This document shows, piece by piece, positions 58,665 to 64,000 of a stretch of 64,000 bases of DNA (the first letter of the stretch is position 1; every line of letters begins with the position of its first letter). The DNA comes from Actinomyces gerencseriae DSM 6844 (lineage in GTDB: Bacteria; Actinomycetota; Actinomycetes; Actinomycetales; Actinomycetaceae). Location of the stretch: positions 1-64,000 of the forward strand of contig NZ_AUBN01000012.1 in the NCBI RefSeq assembly GCF_000429265.1, given 5' to 3'. The position numbers were made by a program, and so were the translations under genes. The notes below the pieces were generated by a model. That model was not told the DNA's origin, did not search any database, and was given only the letters and a program-made list of their open reading frames with translations.

Positions 58665-59873
58665 ATGGTGGACCGTCCCTCAACCGATCGGCCCGACGTC
58701 GGGCTCCCGACGACGGCTCCGGGATCCCGGCTTCGACGGCTGACCATCCGAGCCCGGCTCACGCTCACCTACGCGGGCCTGGTGACCGGGTCGGGCGCCG
58801 TTCTCATCGCCCTCGTCTACCTCTACATGAGACAGCTCCAGGTGGCGGTCCCCGAGCAGGCCCCGAGCACGGACGGGGTCGAGGAGGAGGTCTACCTGCG
58901 GATCACCCTCATGTCCGAGTTCCTCAACACGATGCTCGTCATCTCCCTGGGGGCCCTCGTCCTCCTCGCCCTGCTCTCCGGGGCGGTCGGCTGGGTGGTC
59001 GCCGGCCGCATGCTCGCCCCGCTGTCGACGATGAACGAGGCCGCCAAGCAGGCCGCGTCCGGAGACCTCAGCCGGCGACTCTCGCTGACGGGTCCCCGCG
59101 ACGAGATCCGCGACCTGGCGGACACCTACGATCACATGCTCGACTCCCTGGAGACCTCCCTGGGGACCTACCGCCGCTTCGCGGCGAACGCCTCCCACGA
59201 GCTGCGCACGCCGCTGGCGACGGCCCAGACGATGATCGACGTGACACTGGCGGATCCCACCGCGTCCGCGGAGCAGCTGCGATCCCTGGCGGAGCGGTTG
59301 CGGGAGACCAACCGGGCCAATGTGGAGACCGTTGACGCCCTGCTCGACCTTGCGGAGGCCCAGTCGGGCGACCTCTACCGGGAGCAGGTCGACCTGGGGG
59401 AGGTGGTGGCCTCGGCGCTCTCCCAGCTCGTCCCGGAGGCCGGCACGCGGGAGGTGGACCTGCCCGAGCCCCCGGACGCCCTCGTCGTCGTGGAGGGGGA
59501 TCCGGTGCTGCTGCGCCAGGCGGTCTCGAACCTGCTGCGCAACGCGGTGCGGCACAACGTCGCTCACGGCGGCATCGAGCTCGAGCTCACCAGCACGGAC
59601 GACCGGGCCCGACTGCGGGTGTCCAACGACGGCCCGCTCGTGCCCGCGGAGCGGCTGGAGTCGCTGCGGGAGCCGTTCGTCCGCGGTTCCGGCCGGGGCC
59701 GGACGCGGGACGCCGGGCACGGTCTGGGCCTGGCCATCGTCTCCGCCGTGGCGACCGCCCACAACGGCGTTCTGGAGCTGTCCGCGAACCCCTCCGGCGG
59801 TCTGACCGTCACCCTCGACCTGCCCGTGCGCAACGATGATCCGACGCATCCCGAGGACGACCCCGCCGCCTGA
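58665..59873 (+). CDS. Sensor histidine kinase
   Basis: A 402-residue kinase: TM1 (33-56), a short extracytoplasmic loop (57-85), TM2 (89-113), HAMP (114-165), HisKA with His178 in NASHELRTPLATAQ, and HATPase_c with NLLRNAVRH and GHGLGLAIV. The tiny external loop suits membrane-embedded sensing, as in kinases that control nearby ABC exporters of antimicrobial peptides. It forms one operon with the regulator. Confidence 0.93.
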   Translation: MVDRPSTDRPDVGLPTTAPGSRLRRLTIRARLTLTYAGLVTGSGAVLIALVYLYMRQLQVAVPEQAPSTDGVEEEVYLRITLMSEFLNTMLVISLGALVLLALLSGAVGWVVAGRMLAPLSTMNEAAKQAASGDLSRRLSLTGPRDEIRDLADTYDHMLDSLETSLGTYRRFAANASHELRTPLATAQTMIDVTLADPTASAEQLRSLAERLRETNRANVETVDALLDLAEAQSGDLYREQVDLGEVVASALSQLVPEAGTREVDLPEPPDALVVVEGDPVLLRQAVSNLLRNAVRHNVAHGGIELELTSTDDRARLRVSNDGPLVPAERLESLREPFVRGSGRGRTRDAGHGLGLAIVSAVATAHNGVLELSANPSGGLTVTLDLPVRNDDPTHPEDDPAA

Positions 59874-60064
59874 TGGGCGGTCGGCTCGCCGACCCCGGCC
59901 AGGGGGACGGTCCGTCCCATCCAGGGCCTCGGGACAGAGCCCGACGTGCCGGGCGGGCCCTCCCCTCGACGGTCGGACGGACCCGGCACGAGCACGGCGG
60001 ACACGGCTGGGCGCGGGTGCGGCGATACCGCTCGACGAGCCCCGGTGATCGGACCCCGGTTCGC

Positions 60065-60931
60065 TCAGCGCAGCGGACCCCAGCTCGCGTACATGCGATT
60101 GAGGGCACGGTGGCGCAGCAGCCGGACGGCCCCGACAATCGTCACCACCAGCCCGGCCATTCCCGTCACAGCGGCGACCAGGAGCAGCATCTCGCTCAGC
60201 GGCAGGCGGGAGAGGTCCAGGGGCGGCCCGATGATGACGTCGTCGGTCCCTCCGGGGCAGGTCACCGTGAAGGTGCCCGTCGACGGCGCCTCGAAGGAGC
60301 CGTAGGGGAAGTCCTCGGTCAACGGGGTCAGGGCCACGGAACCGCCGTCCGGGCCCGTCACGGTGCAGTCGGTCGTCGTCCTGCCGAGCGTCGATGTGTA
60401 CAGGGCCGAGGCGCTTCCCTGCTCCAGGTACACCGTGCCGGCTTCGCCCAGGGGCTCGCCGGGGCCGCGGGATCCCCCGAAGGCGAGGGAGACCGCGGCG
60501 AGGGAGAGGATCAGCGGCAGCACGAGCATGAGGACCAGACCGATCGCCGCCATGCGCCACGGATGGTACGCCGCCGCCCGGGAGCGCGCACCGAGCCCGG
60601 TGTCGTGCCCCGGACCGGTGCGCTCGCGCACGGGGGGCAGAGGAGCCGCCAGCCGAACGGCCCTCCCGCCGGACGGGCGCACATAGGGGTCGGGATCCTC
60701 CCTCCCGTGGTCCCCCGTCGGTCCTCCTCCGCGGCCCGGATCGCGCCCGTCCCCGATGTCCTCCACGGGCGAGCCGTACGACGGCGTCTGAGAGTCCGAT
60801 GACCAGTCCGAGTCCGCGGCCGACTCCATCAGCGGCCCATTCCCCTGCTCGTACAGGTACGCCGCCAGCTCCTCGGGACTCAGGCGCTTCCCGTAGCGGG
60901 GCTCGCCGTCGTCGGTCTCGTAACGCGCCAC
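60065..60931 (-). CDS. Hypothetical membrane protein
   Basis: A 288-residue protein. The N-terminal 125 residues are polar, Gly/Pro/Asp-rich and probably disordered. A membrane segment lies at about 126-151 and a second at about 248-272, with an extracytoplasmic domain of about 95 residues between them containing two Cys (TDCTVTG, TVTCPGG) that could form a disulfide. No known family is recognised. It follows the next gene by 7 bp and is likely cotranscribed. Confidence 0.7.
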   Translation of the reverse strand: MARYETDDGEPRYGKRLSPEELAAYLYEQGNGPLMESAADSDWSSDSQTPSYGSPVEDIGDGRDPGRGGGPTGDHGREDPDPYVRPSGGRAVRLAAPLPPVRERTGPGHDTGLGARSRAAAYHPWRMAAIGLVLMLVLPLILSLAAVSLAFGGSRGPGEPLGEAGTVYLEQGSASALYTSTLGRTTTDCTVTGPDGGSVALTPLTEDFPYGSFEAPSTGTFTVTCPGGTDDVIIGPPLDLSRLPLSEMLLLVAAVTGMAGLVVTIVGAVRLLRHRALNRMYASWGPLR

Positions 60932-60938
60932 GCGAGGC

Positions 60939-61385
60939 TCAGCCCTGGCGGCCGCCCGGGCCGCCGATCCTCGCCGCGATCTCGAGCACGAGACGCAGCA
61001 AGAAGATGTCGACGCAGGCCTTGGGGGCGTTCATGAACAGGTTGACGAGGAACCTGCCGACGTCGAGGTTGTTGCTGCCGAGGCTACTCGTGCTGTAGCT
61101 GTAAGCGGCGTAGAGCCACAGCAGGACGTAGCCGACCGTGCCCACGATCATGACGATGGTGCCGTACCTGGACGCGAAGGCGCGGCTGGCGTCGAACAGG
61201 TTGGAGAAGAGCGAGCCTCCGGCCGCGGACTGCGGCGGCATCACGCCGGCGGGGGCGTACTGGGCGGTCTGCGGAGCCCCCGCGAACTGCTGCTGCGGGT
61301 TGTACGTGCCCGGGGCCGACGGCGCGGAACTCGGCGGAATATAGGGCTGCCCAGGATTGGGAGCAGGGCTGGGAGGCTGTGTCAT
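60939..61385 (-). CDS. DUF4282-like membrane protein
   Basis: A 148-residue protein: a Pro/Gln/Ala-rich N-terminus (1-66), SLFSNLFDASRAFASRYG, then two membrane helices (about 82-105 and 118-140) and the tail IGGPGGRQG. The two-helix unit resembles DUF4282. GAAGGAAG lies seven bases before ATG 61385, and TATAGT on the minus strand near 61418-61423 would make a -10 box. Function unknown. Confidence 0.75.
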   Translation of the reverse strand: MTQPPSPAPNPGQPYIPPSSAPSAPGTYNPQQQFAGAPQTAQYAPAGVMPPQSAAGGSLFSNLFDASRAFASRYGTIVMIVGTVGYVLLWLYAAYSYSTSSLGSNNLDVGRFLVNLFMNAPKACVDIFLLRLVLEIAARIGGPGGRQG

Positions 61386-61472
61386 GGCGAACTTCCTTCG
61401 TCGTTGGGGGTACCTACACACTATAACCGCGAGCAGAAGCGCTCCGGGTCATGGATCACGCTTCGATCACGG

Positions 61473-61985
61473 TTAGATGCGGCGCAGGACGACGCCCTTG
61501 CCCGGGCGAGTCTCCCGCATCACCCCGGGCGCACCGGCGGTCGGCACCCCGGCGCCGGCGGTGAAACTCCGGCCCGCCCGGCCCGCCCGACCGGCGCGGG
61601 CGGGCACGACCCGGACCTCGCCGTCGGCGGCCGCGGCGAAGACCCGTTCAGCGGCCGCCTGACGCAGGCGCATGGCGCGGTTCTCGCGCTCAAGAGCCTC
61701 CAGACGGCGTTCGAGCTCCAGGATGCGCCGGATGCCCTCGAGGTTGACGCCGTCCTGACTGAGAGCCTGGACCCGGCGCAACTGCTCGACGTCGCGGTGG
61801 GAGTAGCGTCGCCCCCGCCCGGAGGTGCGGGCGGGGGTGACGAGTCCGAGGCGGTCGTACTGGCGCAGCGTCTGCGGATGCATGCCGGCCAGCTCGGCGG
61901 CCACGGAGATGACGTAGACGGCGCGCTCGGCGGCGTCGTCGGCTGGGAAGTCGACGCCCTGGCCGGTGCGACGCCGCGGGCTCAT
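61473..61985 (-). CDS. hspR: Heat-shock repressor HspR
   Basis: A 170-residue MerR-type repressor: the winged HTH ([40 protein letters not shown]), then a coiled coil ([17 protein letters not shown], here [17 protein letters not shown]) and a disordered Ala/Gly-rich tail. HspR binds HAIR sites, with DnaK as co-repressor, and controls the dnaK operon and clpB. It overlaps the dnaJ stop (ATGA) and is last in the operon. Confidence 0.95.
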   Translation of the reverse strand: MSPRRRTGQGVDFPADDAAERAVYVISVAAELAGMHPQTLRQYDRLGLVTPARTSGRGRRYSHRDVEQLRRVQALSQDGVNLEGIRRILELERRLEALERENRAMRLRQAAAERVFAAAADGEVRVVPARAGRAGRAGRSFTAGAGVPTAGAPGVMRETRPGKGVVLRRI

Positions 61986-63001
61986 TGCGAGGCCTCCCGG
62001 GCCAGCGAGGCGCGCGGGTCGGACTCCATGGCGGCGTCGAAGGCCTCGAGGGCATCCTTGGCCGCGCGCGAGAGCTTCCTGGGCACGGCGACCTGGATGG
62101 TGACGAGGAGGTCCCCGGCCTTCTTGGAGGTGACGACCCCCTTGCCGCGCACTCGCATGACGGTGCCCGAGGAGGTGCCCGGCTTGATCTTGATGCGGGT
62201 GGTCGTCCCGTCCAGGAGCGGCACCTCGACGGTCGCTCCGAGAGCCGCCTCCCTGAGAGTGACCGGCAGGTCCATGCGCAGGTTGACGCCGTCGATGGAG
62301 TAGACGGGATGCTTGGCGACCGTGATGGTGATGACCATGTCGCCGTTCTCGCCGCCGTCGCGGCCGGGACGCCCCTTGCCGCGCAGGCGGATCTTCTGCC
62401 CGTTGTGGACGCCCGCGGGGATGCGCACGGTCATGGTCCGCCCGTCGGCAGTGAGCTCGACGGTGGTGCCGGCCACGGCGTCGCGCAGGGACAGGGTCGC
62501 GCTGGTGATCACGTCGGGGCCCTTGACGGGCTCGGGCTGGGAGGCGAAGCCTCCGAAGCCGAAGGGGCTGCGCGAGCGCCTGCCCCCGAAGCCGCCCGTG
62601 CCGCCGGCGGCCCCGAACTGGCGCAGGAGCTCATCGATGTCGGGCTCGGCGCTTCCCGACGTGGAGAAGCGGACGTTGCCGCCCCCGCCGCCGAACATCG
62701 AGGAGAAGATGTCCTCGAAGCCGGCGCCGGCGCCGCCCGACCCGGAGGTGAAGCGGGCTCCGCCGCCGGCCATGGAGCGGATGGCGTCGTACTGCTGGCG
62801 CTCCTTGGCGTCGGACAGGACCGCGTAGGCCTCCCCGATCTCCTTGAACTTCTCGGCCGCTGCGGCGTCGTCGGGGTTGCGGTCGGGGTGGTACTTCTTG
62901 GCGAGGGCTCGATACGCCTTCTTGATGGCTGCGGAGTCGGCGTCCTTGGCGACGCCGAGGACCGCGTAGAAGTCCTTGGTCATCCAGTCCTGGCTGGCCA
63001 T
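61982..63001 (-). CDS. dnaJ: Chaperone DnaJ, type II (no zinc finger)
   Basis: A 339-residue J protein. The J domain (10-75) has YHPDRNP, the HPD needed to stimulate DnaK ATPase. A Gly/Phe-rich region (80-155) follows, then the two beta-barrel client domains (160-330). The Cys-rich zinc finger is missing: the sequence has no CxxCxG pairs. So this is a CbpA-like (type II) protein sitting in the dnaK operon. GGAGG nine bases before the ATG supports it. Overlaps hspR by 4 bases. Confidence 0.95.
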   Translation of the reverse strand: MASQDWMTKDFYAVLGVAKDADSAAIKKAYRALAKKYHPDRNPDDAAAAEKFKEIGEAYAVLSDAKERQQYDAIRSMAGGGARFTSGSGGAGAGFEDIFSSMFGGGGGNVRFSTSGSAEPDIDELLRQFGAAGGTGGFGGRRSRSPFGFGGFASQPEPVKGPDVITSATLSLRDAVAGTTVELTADGRTMTVRIPAGVHNGQKIRLRGKGRPGRDGGENGDMVITITVAKHPVYSIDGVNLRMDLPVTLREAALGATVEVPLLDGTTTRIKIKPGTSSGTVMRVRGKGVVTSKKAGDLLVTIQVAVPRKLSRAAKDALEAFDAAMESDPRASLAREASQ

Positions 63002-63135
63002 GGGTCACCGCCTCCTTGTCCGGGTGGTGGTCGTGGTTCTCTGTCTTTCGTGCGATGCGGGTGCGTGGTGGGCTCCGACGGCGGGGGCCGGGCGCGGGTG
63101 CCGGCCCCCGCCGTCGGATCCGGTGCCGGTCCGAA

Positions 63136-63212
63136 CCGATCTCGGTGCGGAACTGAACCGATCTCGGTGGGGAACTCGACCGATCTCGGTGCGGAACTGA
63201 ACCGATCTCGGC
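63136..63212. repeat. 22-bp tandem array S4
   Basis: CCGATCTCGG starts at 63136, 63158, 63180 and 63202, an exact 22-bp period, ending 2 bases before the grpE stop codon triplet at 63214. It lies inside the dnaK operon, between grpE and dnaJ. Confidence 0.9.
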
Positions 63213-63213
63213 A

Positions 63214-63960
63214 TCAGGCGGGGTTGGCGACCTGGACGCGCGCGGCGCGCACGACCCGCTCGCCGAGGCGGTAGCCGGGCTGGAGGACGAGCGCGATGGT
63301 CGGCTCGCTCACCTCCTCCGACTCGGTGGCCATGAGCGCCTCGTGGATCGTCGGGTCGAAGGCCTCGCCCGCCTCGCCGAAGCGCACCACACCGAACTTG
63401 TCGGCCAGGATCGCCTCCAGCTTGCCGGCGGTCGTCTCGAAGGTGCCGGTGAGGTCGCCGTGCTGGCGGGCCAGCTCGATCTCGTCGAGGACCGGGATGA
63501 GTGCCTCGACGACGGCCGCCTGACCGGTCTCCCGATGCCCCGCGGCCCCCTCCCGGGAGCGGCGCACGAAGCCCTGGTACTCCTGCTGGAGGTTGTACAG
63601 GTCGGCGCGCGCGCGGGCCAGGTTGTCGGCCGCCCGGGCGGCCTCGGCGCGGACCTGCTCGAGCGTCGAGGCCTCCGAGGGCTCGGAGGACCCGGCGGCC
63701 TCGGAGGAGTCCGCGGCTCCGGCCCCGCCGGGCCCGGCCGCGCCGTCGTCGGCCTCGGAGGACCCGGCCGACCGAGTCCCGTCCTCGTCGTCGGCCGACG
63801 GCCTCTCGGCCCCGCCGGCCTCCCCGGCCGCCCCCGAGGGAGCGACCGGGTCGCCCGACTCGTCCAGCACGACGTCGTCGAAGGCGGACTCGACGGCATC
63901 CGCCAGGGCGGGGTCGATCCGGCCCTCGCCGTCCTCGCGATCGGCGTCCCCGGCACTCAC
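63214..63960 (-). CDS. grpE: Nucleotide exchange factor GrpE
   Basis: A 248-residue GrpE. The first 95 residues are an acidic, Ala/Gly/Ser/Glu-rich extension; the paired helix (about 98-160, starting LEQVRAEAARAADNLARARA) and the small beta domain ending GYRLGERVVRAARVQVANPA follow. It releases ADP from DnaK. Its GTG start overlaps the dnaK stop by 4 bases (GTGA). Confidence 0.95.
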   Translation of the reverse strand: MSAGDADREDGEGRIDPALADAVESAFDDVVLDESGDPVAPSGAAGEAGGAERPSADDEDGTRSAGSSEADDGAAGPGGAGAADSSEAAGSSEPSEASTLEQVRAEAARAADNLARARADLYNLQQEYQGFVRRSREGAAGHRETGQAAVVEALIPVLDEIELARQHGDLTGTFETTAGKLEAILADKFGVVRFGEAGEAFDPTIHEALMATESEEVSEPTIALVLQPGYRLGERVVRAARVQVANPA

Positions 63961-64000
63961 TTGGAGTCCTCGTCGTCAACGATCTCGGCGTCGACGATGT
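63957..64000 (-). CDS. dnaK: DnaK, C-terminal end only
   Basis: The last 13 complete codons of dnaK (IVDAEIVDDEDSK, acidic tail typical of actinobacterial DnaK), stop at 63957. The rest lies beyond the right edge. It is the first visible gene of the operon dnaK-grpE-dnaJ-hspR. Confidence 0.85.
   Translation of the reverse strand, partial: IVDAEIVDDEDSK

Overview
The window is about 70 percent GC and dense with short intergenic spaces. It carries a dnaK-grpE-dnaJ-hspR operon, a groL gene with CIRCE operators, a clpB gene with a HAIR operator, DUF4032, MsiK/UgpC, WXG100, LytR_C and MT0933-type antitoxin proteins. This points to a Gram-positive actinobacterium. I favour the family Actinomycetaceae (Actinomyces or a close relative), but no rRNA is present to confirm it.

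Layout. 1-5104 (minus strand) is an accessory locus: a duplicated cassette of a small Ser-rich protein (A), an effector-like protein with a helical N-terminus and a glycine-zipper C-terminus (B), and tandem three-helix membrane proteins (C). It looks like a type VII secretion toxin-immunity locus. 5561-9701 holds envelope-stress genes (coiled-coil protein, PspA) and an NYN-domain nuclease, then a two-component system (8934-11465) and an HD-like protein. 13212-15561 holds a lone WXG100 protein and groL with two CIRCE operators. 15624-22112 holds a GH15-like protein, a LytR_C protein, uracil-DNA glycosylase, a DUF364 protein behind a metal-regulator-like palindrome, an IS110-family relic, tRNA-Thr(UGU) and a DsbA-like thioredoxin-fold protein. 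22326-31699 holds a receptor-type Ser/Thr kinase, the MsiK/UgpC ATPase, DUF4032, a membrane protein, rlmB and cysS. 32547-43905 holds ispF, rlmC, an unusual HAD-PAS fusion, two paralogous Cof-type HAD phosphatases that have exchanged sequence, a lipoprotein serpin, a GNAT protein and glutamine-dependent NAD synthetase. 44456-53931 holds a TetR regulator, clpB, a lipoprotein, an orphan antitoxin-like protein and a prolyl oligopeptidase. 54172-59873 holds an ABC exporter operon (lipoprotein, adaptor, ATPase, permease) divergent from a two-component system. 60065-64000 holds two membrane proteins and the dnaK operon, with only the last codons of dnaK inside the window.

The strongest unexplained signal is not a protein. 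Five intergenic loci (about 1850, 19610, 32120, 45490 and 48965) carry the same architecture. The heptamer GTCGTAC is repeated at 20-bp steps, then a central hairpin follows, then GTACGAC is repeated at 20-bp steps in the opposite orientation. The two innermost heptamers start 24 bp apart at all five loci. A second family with a 22-bp period (core CCGATCTCGG) occurs at four loci, including between grpE and dnaJ. These look like helically phased sites for a DNA-binding protein, or a mobile or structural repeat family.

Stress biology is well represented: HrcA/CIRCE for groL, HspR/HAIR for clpB and the hspR gene itself, and PspA. Many genes here look leaderless or have weak Shine-Dalgarno sequences. 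Where a clear one decided the start, the entry says so.
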